Below, in pieces: positions 33,225 to 46,553 of a stretch of 64,000 nt of DNA. The notes under the pieces were generated by a model, which saw nothing but the letters and a program-made list of their open reading frames with translations, had not been told where the DNA came from and searched no databases. The stretch lies in contig NC_030387.2 in NCBI RefSeq assembly GCF_001625215.2, positions 5,236,501 through 5,300,500 of the forward strand, read 5' to 3'. This stretch comes from Daucus carota subsp. sativus. Lineage: Eukaryota; Streptophyta; Magnoliopsida; Apiales; Apiaceae. Position 1 is the first letter of the stretch; every line of letters starts with the position of its first letter. Made by a program: the position numbers and the translations under genes.

Positions 33225-36200
33225 ATGGAGAAGCAGGTTAGTTTTCGGCTTGGGAAATTGGAAAAACAGACTAGTGTTAGAGGAGTGATGGAAAAACATT
33301 CGAGCTTTAGAGGGGAGAGGCATATGGAAAAGCAACAGAGTTTCCGTGGTGGGGGAATGGAGAAGCAGAAGAGTTTTCGAGGATTGATGGAAAAACAGAA
33401 GAGCTTTAGGATAGCTATGGAGAGACAGCTTAGCTTTGGTGGTGAGAGGAAGAAGAGCAAAGAATCACCTGGAAAGAGAGGAGATTCTCCACTTCATCTT
33501 GCTGCTCGAGGTGGGAATTTATTGAAGGTTATTGATATACTTCAGAGGTTTGATGCAAATGCTATAAGAGATTGGCTATCAAAGAAAAATCAAGAGGGTG
33601 AGACTGCTTTGTATGTTGCCGCGGAAAATGGGCATGCACTTGTTGTTGAAGAATTTTTGAAACATCTGGATCTTCAGACTGCCTCTATTGCAGCCAATAA
33701 TGGTTATGATCCTTTCCATGTTGCAGCGAAGCAGGGCCAACTTGGTAAAAAATTTATAAATTAAGCATATCATTATTCTTGTGTGTTATTTTTGAAGAAA
33801 ATGACTGATTTTTCATTGATGTCAACAAAGTTATAATCAACATAGACTTTTTCATTTGAGTTTGCATTTTTATCTTAGGAATGTCATACAGGAGTTCATT
33901 CCCAGGGTATGTACTGACCTGTGTACAAATTTTATTTTTGTGTGTTGCTTCCATGTTTTATTTTGGCCTGTTATAATTTAATATGCTGGAGAGGAAATGT
34001 TTCATATAATTCTACCTCTCCCCTGAAGTTACACTAAAAAACAGTATGCAGACCACTGAAATTACTTGAGAATTTTTCTTAGAGTACACTGTCCCCACGT
34101 GAGCGTGCTACTTGTATTTCTATCAATTGAAGGGAAAACGGCAAGAGGGAGACAAGGGCCCGGGAAGGGATGGTTCATACAAAGATATAGGGTTGTTCCA
34201 ATAAGATATCAAACGATAAATATTAGGCTGCCAGTTCTAACAACCAGAACACGGGATAGTGTGTGCATATTCTTTCTTTAAAATGCAGTACCCAACTACA
34301 TGTCTCCCTTCAGATAATTTATTCAAATGGTACTCATTCTTTGTCATTTGAGCTCCACAATGACCTTCCCAAGCTCGTGCGATGCAAAACATACTTTCTT
34401 TTGAGTATAAGTTGGATATCCAGTTATAAAATTATACACAGGTTTTGGTGGCTGAATGCTTTATGCTTGTCCACCTACTATAAGGGCCCTTGGTGACAAA
34501 GGATAACCTTGTTGGTAAAGGATCTTTGACTTCTTTCTTGACTTCCTCAATGCTAACTTCTGCTCATCACTTAGGGGGATGAAGGAATTCGTTAGATCTT
34601 CAGGAAAGGATATAGGTTTCATAGCTAAGCATACCTTGCCACTCAGAGATACAAATTACCACTCTAACCACCTTGTTTTCAATTTCTTACCCGTTCGCAA
34701 GGGTGTTGGACACCTGTTTGAAAGAACAGTTATCCTAATGGAATGGGAAATTTCAAAATTCTTAAGACTTGATTTCATACTTCAGACCTTTTGGTTTGCC
34801 CAGTAGAAAACGTAGCTTATCCGTAATTTTCATCAAGTTTTGTTTCTATTCAGCTGTATTTCTTGCTTTTTATTGTGAAACAGCTCAGTTGTCTCTTTCG
34901 TAATTATAGGTTGACTGTAAGTATCATCGTCCAAGCATATTATTTTAATCCCTTTTGTACTTGTTGGACACATCTTTTATGGGTACTTGAACTTCCTTAA
35001 TGAATTGAGTGCCAACAGGACATTTTCAGCCGGGGGTTGGTGCATATCTTGACTTCTTGACTTGGATGATAAATAAAAAGAAACTAATTAATAACCTCAT
35101 CACGGACCTTAATGCTCATGATGAGCATCTAATATAATTTTTGTGTTTAATAAAAATTGAGTTGTGCATCTGCTGGATGCTGATCACCCGATTTCAGAGT
35201 AAAAGGCGTCTGTCAGATGCCCAACCCAATTTTTTTTCTGTCGGCCTCTGCATGGCATCATGCATATCTTGTTAAAAAATAATACCATGTATCTAAATTT
35301 CATATATTGGTCTTCTCTTCTTCTTCTTTTTTTTTTTTTTTTGTCAAAATAAGGTATTTAGTGCCTTTGCCAGTAAATAAATGACTTATAGTTAGGGGTT
35401 ATTGGATATATGAAGACTATGATACGGGAATTCAAAGATGAAAACATACCCACATTATATATTAACCCACAATATCTATTTCTAACAGATGCCGAACAAA
35501 ATATGGTACCTTGCGTTTAGCCAAAAGATGCTTTTGGCTTTTAGTAAGGAGTAGTAGATTATTTCTTAAGTAGGAATCTGAAACCATGACACAAGTAGCG
35601 GGATTGCCTTCTCCACTAAGCTATTTCTAATTCCTTTAGTTTGCCTTTTTTTTAATTTACTTTATGTATGTTTTCTGTATCTCTTAGAAATCCTACTTTC
35701 ACCAAATGATTCTGCAGATGTCCTAAAAGTACTTCTGCAATCTTTCCCCAACCTGGTTATGACTACTGATGCATCAAACTCTACTGCCTTGCACACTGCT
35801 GCAGCTCAAGGGCACATTGATGTAGTCAATTTGCTTCTTGATGCTGATTCCAACCTTGCCAAAATAGCTCGGAACAATGGAAAGACTGTGCTCCATACAG
35901 CAGCAAGGATGGGCCACTTGGAAGTTGCAAAATCTCTTTTAAGCAAAGATCCAAGCATTGGGTTCAGGGCTGATTTGAAAGGACAAACTGCACTGCATAT
36001 GGCAGTGAAAGGAAAAAATGTTGAAATTGTGCAAGAACTAATTAAACCTGACCCCTCGGTACTTTGTTTAGAAGATAGCAAGGGAAACACACCGCTGCAC
36101 ATTGCAACAAGGAAGGGTTGTATTCAGGTTGTTTTCTAATTTTCTTCCCCTTGAGTTTTGGTTATTCGTATCTCTTGTCCCTACTTGCTACCTTCTGGCG

Positions 36201-37375
36201 TGCATTTAAAAGCCCGATATACCTTTATATTTCGAAAATACCATTGGAAGTCACTTTAGTAGTGCTATATGTCTGCCCTCTGAATTAATTTCCATGTTTT
36301 CATTTGTCTTGGCTATTTATCAGTTTCCATGTGCACCAATTTTCATCAATTTCAGGTCCTAAAGTATTTTATTATTTACAAAGGTTGCTAGAGCTTGTTA
36401 TTATAACTTAGTTCATGTGAAGTTTTCTCCGGTAGGTAGCGGGTAGCTTGACATCGTAACCTTAGTTTGATTTACTGATAGTGAAGGATACCTAGAGCAT
36501 AAGTGCTAAAAGTTTTGTTTTTGTTTTTATTGCAGATCGTGTCTTGCCTAGTATCCATTGACGGCATAAATGTTAATGCCGTAAACAAGGCAGGAGAAAC
36601 CCCTCTTGATATTGCAGTGAAATTTGGAACACCTGAACTTGTTGCCGTTTTAAAAGAGGCAGGTGCCTGTAATGGAAAACCTCCAACTGCAGCAAAACAA
36701 CTCAAGCAGACTGTCAGTGACATAAAGCATGACGTTGAGTCGCAAATCCAGCAGACTCGTCAAACTGGCTTCAGGGTAAAGAAAATTGTGAAGAGAATAA
36801 AGAAGCTCCACATCAGTGGTCTGAACAATGCCATAAATTCAGCAACTGTTGTTGCTGTCCTTATTGCTACAGTAGCTTTTGCAGCAATCTTTACCGTACC
36901 TGGTCAGTATGTTGAGGTTAACACTCCTGGAAACTCCCTCGGTGAAGCACATATAGCCAAGGATCCTGCTTTTATCATATTCTTTTTGTTTGATAGTTTG
37001 GCATTGTTTATCTCTCTGGCTGTTGTTGTAGTGCAGACTTCTGTGGTTGTGATAGAAGAAAAAGCAAAGAAGCAACTCATGTTTGTCATAAACAAGCTTA
37101 TGTGGTTGGCCTGCGTTTCCATTTCAATTGCTTTTATTTCTCTCACGTATGTGGTTGTGGGTGCCCATGAACGGTGGCTTGCTGTGTATGCAACTGTTAT
37201 TGGTAGCTCAATCATGCTTACTACCATTGGCTCCATGTGTTATTGTGTAGTTCGGCATAGGTTGGAGGAGTCAAAGATGAGGAGTATAAGAAGATCCGAG
37301 ACCCCCCGTTCTGTTTCAATGTCATCAGATCCTGAGCTGTATAATGAAAAATATAAGAGGATGTATGCAGTTTAA
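33225..37375 (+). CDS. Ankyrin-repeat protein with PGG membrane domain
   Basis: Three exons (33225-33744, 35718-36127, 36536-37375; phases 1/0) encode 589 residues. Residues 1-70 contain seven copies of a short basic motif around MEKQxSFRG. Ankyrin repeats follow from about residue 86 (GDSPLHLAARGG, GETALYVAAENGH, STALHTAAAQGH, GKTVLHTAARMGH, GQTALHMAVKGKN, GNTPLHIATRKG, GETPLDIAVKFG). Then comes the plant PGG domain from about residue 406 (LNNAINSATVVAVLIATVAFAAIFTVPG) with roughly four membrane helices and a short Arg/Ser-rich tail. Such proteins sit in plant membranes; related ACD6/ITN1-type members act in defence and stress signalling, but no substrate is known for this subgroup. The ATG at 33225 is preferred to an in-frame ATG at 33153 because the repeat begins there. 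Converges tail-to-tail with the 5-phosphatase gene. Confidence 0.92.
33745..35717 (+). other. Long first intron of the ankyrin gene
   Basis: 1973 bp between the donor G|GTAAAA and acceptor TCTGCAG. Contains short open stretches without recognisable domains and a poly-T run near 35325. No bounded transposon was identified. Confidence 0.7.
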
Positions 37376-38460
37376 GAGATGTTTGACAGCTTGACATCCA
37401 CATATGACTGAAGAAGTGCAAATGAAGTTGAAACGGTCTCCTACTCTTCTAGGACCATATATATATAGATACAGATATATATTATTGAATAAAAGTTGAA
37501 ATGTTCCCGGAAGTAGTTGGAAGACTTGCGTCTAGAGGACTATGATGCAAGATTGCTAACAGATAACGGTTATCATCACCTCATTGATTGTTTATGTTGT
37601 TGGTATACGGGGGAGGATGATATTAGATGGAATTAAGCCGATTCTACATGCTGTGGATCAAGTTGGATCTCCAGAGCAACAAGGTGATAATTTCTGATGT
37701 AGAATATAATTTTGCAAGAGTCTCAACAAGATCGATGGAAAAATGTATGAATGAATCTTTATGTATATATGTAAGTCATTTTCAATGAAATCCTGCTATC
37801 CTGTGGTTTCTCCATTACTGATTTTCAGTTTTTAGCAAGCCTTTTCCGGAATGTGTTGTTTTACAGTCCAATGACCTTGAGATGAGTCTAGAATTTGTAC
37901 CATGTGTGTGTGTGGAGCGAGGGATAGAGTAGGCATAGTGCACTGTTGATTTTATCTTTTTACCATAGTTTACTTCAGCTGTAAACGACTGAGGAAAAGC
38001 CTCAGTCACAGAGTGTATAAAACACTGGAAAAGTTTGCATGTTAGTGTCAAAGTTAAGTGCAAAATTGATGAACAGTGTTGGATCTGCGTTGTGCTGGAA
38101 CTGGAAAATGCATCTTCATTCTTTTTGTTCCAGCAACACATAATTTGCTTTAGGAAACTACCATTTGTTTGTTCTCCACTAAAGAAAGTTACAATGTAGA
38201 AGAATGGACCAATACTTTACAAGAGTGATGCACCAGAATGGATCCATAGATGCATACACCTATCAGATGTTAAGCTTTATAAATGTTATTTACAGTTGAG
38301 AAGTTACTTAGTCTTATCTAGAGAGTAACACAGCGTCATAATAACCTAATGACGCGCAAGTCGCTCTAAACTTATAAATCTTTTTTAAACCATGTACCGG
38401 GGTAGTCCATGCCTGATTCCAGATCGCTGATAAACATTTCCTTGACGATTTCTGGAACCA
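37376..38460. other. Shared 3' flanks of the convergent ankyrin and 5-phosphatase genes
   Basis: Contains the 3' UTR of the ankyrin gene (AATAAA-like signals near 37484 and AATGAAATCC near 37788) and the likely 3' UTR of the minus-strand 5-phosphatase. No additional gene was seen. Confidence 0.5.
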
Positions 38461-41400
38461 CTACCCCTTTCCCTTTGGAGAAGAATCAGTCTGCGTCCCT
38501 TTGCTCGAGTAGCAGTGACGTACATGTACTGTATGGCTTCTTGTGTCCAACGAATAATTGCCTGTCACAATAATCTTCAGCAAAGCTTCCTTGTCACATT
38601 TGTCTTCAGACCACCAGGTCTGAACACCTTCAACCAATTGTTCCGTGGCATTCAAATCTTTATGGCGAACTAAAATATCTGCAACTTGGTCTGGTCCAAT
38701 AACCCCACGCGCTGGGATGACCTAGATCACATAGAGATGGTGTGTTTCAGGTTAGAGATGAATTTGTTAATCTGACGGTGATCAGATAAAAGTTTCTATT
38801 CCGAGGCCACTAATCTGTATCCTAGATAATGACAAAAATGTTGTGTTTGGTTAGGATGAATAAAACTGGAGGGAATGAAATGAAATTTGAACTATAATTT
38901 AGTTGAATGTTCAATAATTTCATTCCTTCCACCTTTACATTCTTATCATCTTTAACTGGAGCTTAAACCCTCCATTTGTGAAGGAATGATCTATTCCTTA
39001 TTATACCTGATTTCTATCCAAATCTCATCATACAAAATTTGCATCCACTCAATTTTTATCAAGTTTTTCCTTATGCCCTCTATTATTTCCCTTTATTTTC
39101 ACTCATTTCATTCATCCCAACTAAACACTAACTTAAGTTTCCCAATTTCTGTCTTCTGTTTCTTTTTGTTGCTAGTATCAACTATCAAGTATAAAGACCA
39201 TCTGTAAATACGAAAAAAGTGAAACCTTGTCCATCGAGTTTAAATACAGTAATAGATACCTCGAGCCAACGAGGAAAACCAGAGGCTCCTCTTGGCCTGT
39301 ATACCAGTTCCTGCTCATCATCCATTTTAATGTTAGCTTGTCCCTCACATATAAACTGAAATATAGCTTTTTCCGTTGCACTTTTGTTTGTAATTTTGAA
39401 GCTGCCTGTTTCTTGGCTTTGGAGGCTTATATGAGTGGTACTAATCTCTGTTTCTGGAATACCACATAGCTCATGGCGCAAAGACTTTATAGTTTCGTGT
39501 GACTTGATGATTTTCCCAGTTTCTTGTCTCCGGATTGATCTATCAACATTCGCGATATTAACATTTAATATGCATCGGACAGGTTTATGATCACTTTCTA
39601 ACACATCCATACAAGCCTCATACCTGCAAGATTAGTGGACCAATTTTTAAAAGGAAAAAAGAAAAGAAGCGAGCTAGAACTAATCGCCCTAAGCACCTAC
39701 TGTAATATTGAAGCCACTACAGGAAACTCTAAACTGCACTCCAGACTTGTAGATGAGCGGCTGTCTCGATATAGTACCCTATCACACCAGGCAGGTATTC
39801 GCTTCTTCTCCCCCGAATCATATCCTAGAAATGGGAAAAATTAAATGAATAATTATAACTTGAGTTTCCAAAATTACATCCAACTCAAGAGGAAATAGCA
39901 GTAACATACCTCCTAATCCAGGTTTCCCTATGTCAAATTTGTAAGTGGGAGGAAATCTGATGATGGCTTCTCTCATTCCTTGAAAAACTTTACCTGCTTT
40001 CATTTCTGCTCTCAGCTGATCCCTTTCCCGTAACCAATCAAAACTTCTCTGAGACACAAGGTCTCTCGCGTCATCATATGATATTCCAAAAAGGCGATAA
40101 TTTAAGTCACCACAAAAGATAACAAGGTCAGCCTCAGCTAAATCTGGTTTCCCTTTGGCAGGATTAATAGTCTCTTCCGTCTGTCAAAACAAAAGCTCTG
40201 TAGTTTAATCCATAATCTGAATTCGGATAAACATAAATATGAGCTCCAGATATGCATACTTCTGTACCACGAACTCCTTGAGCCGTTGATGAGACACCAG
40301 CTGCAAGACAGATGACCCATGGCAAGCCAGAAGTATAAAGCATCCAACATAAATACGTGGACAAGGCAAGAGAGCAAATCAAGAACAGGTATCGCAGCAT
40401 ACCAGAAGCATTGCTGAGGAGGTTAGACGATCTGCTGAAAGCCATCGAACGATATATATGACTGAAATCAGCATTGCGACGACTCACAGCTTCCAGATGC
40501 GCAGCAAAGTGACAGTTCACGAAACACATTATACGATCATACACTCTCAGTCGCAAACCAACACCACCCTGGATACAAAGACAGGGGCGAGATAAATGTT
40601 AAACCTCTTCAAATCAAAGTAATAGAATTGGGATCAAAGAAAAATATTTCTTTGTTGGAACCAAAACAAATATTTACTTCAATGGAGTTTTTCTTTATTG
40701 ATTAAAGCTTAATTACTCGAGGTTCAACTCTAGACAAAGAAAATTGATAGATATGAGGTGATTTTTGTTTCTTTTTCTGCCAGAGAATAATTTGTTGCAA
40801 AGATTTTACGAGACAATATCCTAAAAATATTCTCTACAACATGTATTTACTATTTAATGAAAATATATTGGAATGTGATTTTCAAGATTTTGATTGATTT
40901 CCGAAAAATAAGACTTCCATTCTTCTATCAGTACAATAATAATGAGAAACAACGAGAAATTGTTCATTTTCAATAATGAATTTCGGTTAGATGATAAACT
41001 TTCTTGAAAGAAAGAAATCCAGGATGCAATTTATTATATTTCAATACAATTCATCTGCAAGGTATGGAGACCTTCCAAAAAAATATAAAAATGAATTTCA
41101 TTTTCAACTGAAAGATAATTTTCATTATAATCTCAATATTTTCTTGATTTCCTTCGAAAGATTTAGAGTAATATAGAAAACCTTATATAAAACTAAAAAA
41201 AATACGCTTAAAACCTCAAAATCAAGAAAAAATTCCTGAATATAATATATATCCCAAAAAGATAATATTTTTTTATCAAAGGATTTTCGAAAAACTAATT
41301 AAGATATCATATAATATATTAGATTTAGTTACCACAAACATACCATTAAAATATGACCAAAAAAATTGAAACAAATAAAAATCAAAATTCAGGAATATAG

Positions 41401-44400
41401 TTAAAAGCAAACAAAAATCGAAAGTGAAAAAAATAGAATGGATATTATGGCTTACTTGGAAAAAATCCAACTAAGCCATAATTAACCGAGCTTCTACTTG
41501 TATATGTTTTGAATTATATCATATATACACAATTATATAATGAATAACTTAAAGATGAACAAATTTATTTGGATCCCATACTACCAGAGTTAAGAATTCC
41601 AAACACTTAAGAAAATAAACAGTTCTACCGGTTGCACAATCAAATCTAACATTTATAGTTTGGAAAAAGATATTGATACCTTATTACCAATGGTGCGACC
41701 CAAACCACATGCCACAGCACCAGCATCAAGGTCTCCAACAAATGTTCTAATACTAGTCCTTACCCTGGATCAATGATATGAAGAACACCACAACAGATAA
41801 ATCTTAAAGTTAAGTCCTTGAGAGATATATTACACCTTGCAAAAGGTAGTTAAGGAAAATTATATAAATGCGAAGCTTATGCATATGAGATAAGCATAGT
41901 TTTTATAGATGAAGTACTTACCAGATAGCTATGAGCAAGCCTGCCAGCTGCCTCGAACCTACACGTTCAAAAGTTGATCCTTCATCCAATGCCTTTCCAA
42001 TTGCATCTTGCCACCAGTTCCCAATTGAACTCCCTTCAAGTCCTACCTACAGTTGAGACAATAGCATTCAACTGTAATAGTAATCGGGGTAGAAAGCTTG
42101 CAGGGAGGGTGGTAAAGAAATGACCAGATTGAAAAAGAATTTACCTTTCCTGAACATATAAATTTTATCAAAAAAGAGTCACTGCCCAGGATTATATTAA
42201 CAATTATAATGGTAAACATAATAAGATGATCCCTTGATCAAGCAAGAAAAATAGAAAGAGCTTGCTATAAAATATTACCACAAACAAAAAAGTAAAAAAA
42301 TATAGGACACCTGATAAATAATTAAGGCAAGACCCCAATGCTTGCATAACTAATAGATCATCATAGCTCTTCCATCCCTTAGTCGGTTTAAGTACTTCAA
42401 TATGTGTCAGAAAGCTCTCAAGAAGGAGAACACGCTCCAAATATAACTTGTTGCAAACACGCAAGCAAGGCCTCCTCAAATCGTATTTTAAAATGACTTA
42501 ATAATGTTGGGCTAAAACCTACATTTCGATACATACTAAAAATATGGCAATGCTGCTCCAGTAGCAAATGTCTGACACTTCTTGTTTAGAAAATAATTTA
42601 TAACTACTAAATACTTCATTGATAATAGAGTACTAAATACTTCATTGATACTCAGTTTCACTTCTATAGTTGTTAAAAGCTATCTAAAAAGATTATGTTG
42701 TAGTTTTGTCAAGAAAATGATACTCCTTAATAAATAGTAAAATGTATTTAAGTCCCATCTTTTTGCAAACGATCCAATAACTCCGATAAATGTGTAATTG
42801 CCTTGAGTTCATATTTTGATGGACCTTCTATAGTATCCGATGCGTTTAAACTCACCGTTTCTTTTGCAGCAGACATGGCTAGAAAACCTGCACCCATCTC
42901 CACTTCTTGCAGACCAACTACAATAATGCCAACATCGGATACTGCAGTACCTACCCAAGCTATAAGTGAATCATGTGAAGCTTTTCCCTGACCAACATTC
43001 CATGTCCCAACTAGAATTTTAACATTTTCCTGTCTTGTATAACTTAGTTCCTTCTTTGATAACTCAGGTCTTATAATCTGATCAATAGGTCCAGGAGATA
43101 CAGTGCTCCATCCACGTATACCGCCATGGGTAGCCAAACTAAAAAAATGACCTCTTCCCACAACCAATTTTAATACAGGGCCATTATGAGCAACCCAACC
43201 TGCAATCAGATTTCCATCAAGATCAAGAACTTGAACAATGCCACTCACATATCCAACCCATATGCGCGACCCGTAAGTGCAAAAGCATAGCACAGCACAA
43301 GGACGATGATTAAATTCTTGCAAACGATTTCCATTTCCATCCCACTGAATAATTAAGCCATTTGTACATCCACTATAGATCATTCCATTTGAGGCAAGCA
43401 CTGCAGCTTCAATTTTTAACTTTGACTCTTCCGTTACGCTCTTTGTTGTAGCTTTACGAACAACACCTGCAGCTCCCCTAATAGCATTACGTGACCGTTT
43501 CAAAAATCCATGGGGTTTTTCTTTTTTTGATTTGGAAGCCAACTTCGGATTCGTCTCATCGTCAACTCTTTGATCTTGCCCTAATGGCATATCAGCTCTA
43601 TTCTCAATATTACCATCTACATTGTACACTTTAAGAAGTTCCTTTGTACGAGCATCCCTGCAATGCACTGACTATCAGGCTAATTAGGTCTTAAAAAATC
43701 TTCTAGATTCCATAAGTAACAAACACATAGATCACTCTGTTGTTCAAAGTTTCTATTTAAACTGCTGAATCAGATTTTATGAGGACTATATCATCATTTA
43801 TAGGACCATTTTATAATAAATACATAAAACTTTGCTATCATATATCCGTGGAACACAAAGTAAATATGTACCAGAGCGAAATAGACGAGGTTCCAAATGC
43901 CCAGACTTTAGCTACAACCTTGTCACACAACAAAATCTTAACATCTTGAGAAGATAAATTACAGACACCATTCAGGGTAACTTTACTTCTGAGGCTAATA
44001 CCGGACCTTTCCACTAGTAAAGAAGCCATGTGTCTTTCCTCCATTTTTAGAGACAGAGATTTATCAATAGCTTCCCAAGGCCAGACATGTATGGCACCAC
44101 CTTCAGAACCTGACCATAGATCACCTGAATTCAAAGAATATTAAGTACATATTGGTGAGGATTCACTAATTAGTAGCTAACGACACCTACACAACTATTG
44201 CAGCAATACTGGAAAGCAACATACTTATATAATAAAAACTCACACGGTATGAAATTTCTCTTAATTGATTGATTTGGCAGCACAATTCGTTTAAACCCAA
44301 AAACGCAATACTAGATTATCATGCAATACCATGATAAGAGACAAAACATAAAACCTTACAGTGCAAAATTAAATATGAATCCTAATTAAAAGTCATTGTA

Positions 44401-46553
44401 TAAGAGAAGTGACTTGTTGATCCTTGTATGCCTTTTCTTCAACAACAGTCAAATGTTATCTGATGCATCTACGTTATTGTGTTTTGAAGTTCTGGTATGA
44501 ATCAGGCTACTACATTGTTTCAAGACATTTTGTGTTATCACTATTTCAGATTTCCCTAGTAAGGAACCTTACGATTACATTAAAAGGAGATATACTGTTT
44601 TTGCAATGCAGAACGATAACGATTACCATATGATGAAATGACCAAGGCAAGAACAGGAGCACGATAAGCCTGCCACGAAAAACCTTCTGGAAAAGGATCA
44701 TCATTCAATTCCTCATCCATTTTCCAAGACCTAATTTTTCCATCTTTATGTCCACTCCAAACCAACCTAGTACCGCTATCAATCGCCAAACACATGGCAG
44801 GCGAAGTGCTGACGGACTCATAAAAAGGCGCCGCTTCTTCGTCTCCACGCCTGGCTCTTCCTCCAATCCCAATCCCTGGCTCAAACACATCCGGTAACTT
44901 CCAAACCCTAACTCCACACTCCTGTCCCGCCCATAATTGAGTATCGGTACTCGCAATTGTTCTCAAAAACTTTCCGACCTGAGTCTCGCGCAGCGGATGA
45001 GGCCGGAGCTCCAGAAACGTCGGCCTGTCGGGATGCACTGCGCCGCGCCGCGGCGCTTTCAGGATTCCCGGCGCGTTTTCAGCATTTCCGATAAATTCGG
45101 GGAGAGATTTCCCATCCGGCGGCGTGATGTACTCGTATGACGACTTCACCTGTTCTTCTTCGGAATCGGATTTGCCTTGGTTGTGTTCGTCCAGGCTGTG
45201 ATTGTGTTGGAGCTGCGGACGATTGTGTTTTATTCGAGTCCCTGTGTTTGTGCGGAGCTGATGTGATTGTGTCTTTCTGGTGTTTTTTAATGCTGAATTG
45301 TTTTCGTCGTTTTGTAATTGTTGTTTTGATTGTTCTCCAGGCGTTTGTGATGAGATTGATCGTCCCGGTGGCAGTGGCAGTGGCAGCGAAGATTCTGATG
45401 CGTCGTCGTTGTTGCTGTTGTTCTTGTTGTTTACATTTTCTTCTCCCGTGTTGCCTAGAACGCACATTGATTGAGTATTCTCAATGGATGGCTGTCCACT
45501 TGATTTGTCGAGCACACACATTGATTGTGTATTATCTATGGATGGCTTTCCTGTTGATTTGTTCTGAGATTGTGAAGCATCGGAAGGCGCTGACTTACTG
45601 TCATGATCATCTGACAATTGTGAATTCCTGTTATTCCCTTCCTTCGTTGTTTTACTTTCTGTTCGTGGCGCTTTATCTAATATACACATTGAGGTATTGT
45701 CGCCCTCTGTTGATTTCTTGTCAGGTGGAGACCTATTCTCATTTTTGCCTTTATCGTCTAATTGATCTCTTGTTGTGCTTTTACTTGGTGCGTTGTTATC
45801 CTTGTTTGTAATATGATGTTTGCCTTCAGTTTCGTTCTCATTTTTACTCTGGCGATTGTCACGGTCACCTTCTATTCTCTTGTTACCCATTGTAGGCGCA
45901 TTATCCAACTCACACCTTAGGTTCTTCTCATCCTTTGGGTGATTGTCACGGTCACCTTCTATTTTCTTATTATCCAATGAATGCACATCCTTTGGGTGAT
46001 TGTCACGGTCACCTTCTATTTTCTTATTACCCTTTGAATGCACATTATCCAACTCAGACACCGGCTTCTTCTCATCCTTTGCAAATTGTTGGCGATTGTC
46101 ACGGTCACCTTCTACTTTCTTATTAGCCTTTGAAGGCGCATTATCCAGCTGACACGCCGGGTTCTCACCCTTTGCAGATTGTTGGCTGACAGTATCATTG
46201 CGAGACGCTGGTGCATTGTCCACTGCACGTTCTGATTTATTCTCCTTATCCACGTTTTGCTTTCCCTTCATATTTTCATGTTGTGGTGGTGCATCAGAAA
46301 CCTGTGGCCTATCACCGTCCTTCGCTATTTCTTTCTCAACAGGTCTCTTATTATGCTTATTCACATCATCTTCCACCTGCCCAGCTTTTCTAGCAGGTTG
46401 CACATTATCATTTCCCCTACGCGGCTCCCCAATTTTCTCATTCTGAGTCGAGGTTGTCGGGTTGTTGTCAATGTCCTTGGATCGCTCTCTAGACATATTG
46501 TTGTTAGCGGGTGGCCTGGTATGGTCTTCGTCCCCGCGAGATGACTCTCCCAT
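38461..46553 (-). CDS. WD40-type inositol polyphosphate 5-phosphatase (5PTase12/13/FRA3 family)
   Basis: Eleven exons on the minus strand: 46553-44627, 44124-43872, 43657-42856, 42046-41922, 41764-41680, 40568-40403, 40300-40260, 40180-39910, 39824-39701, 39623-39260, 38721-38461. All junctions are GT-AG with continuous frame, giving 1472 residues. Residues 1 to about 500 are a charged, disordered region with internal repeats. A WD40 propeller spans about 520-930. The phosphatase domain follows from about 940 ([48 protein letters not shown]), with all catalytic motifs present, and then a C-terminal domain. The family removes the 5-phosphate from inositol phosphates and phosphoinositides; the Arabidopsis relative FRA3 affects actin and secondary-wall deposition. 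I start at MGESSRG (46553). Exon 7 is only 41 nt. Confidence 0.93.
45840..46170 (-). repeat. Tandem repeats encoding acidic/basic spacer in the 5-phosphatase
   Basis: Four to five degenerate units of about 60-90 bp encode LDNAPSKxNKKxEGDRDNxxxxxKDEK-like peptides in the disordered N-terminus of the 5-phosphatase. Units keep the reading frame and vary in length. Confidence 0.75.

Noticed and set aside
34066-34806. Several open frames in the first intron of the ankyrin gene
   Set aside because: No similarity to known proteins and no splice structure; they are ordinary intron sequence.
42748-42855. Extension of 5-phosphatase exon 3 to the stop at 42748
   Set aside because: A perfect GTGAGT donor at 42855 and the conserved continuation KET-VGLEG in the next exon show that this is intron sequence.
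45137-45811. 224-codon plus-strand open frame inside the 5-phosphatase locus
   Set aside because: It lies antisense to exon 1 of the 5-phosphatase and is open only because of the biased, repetitive coding sequence; no domain is visible.
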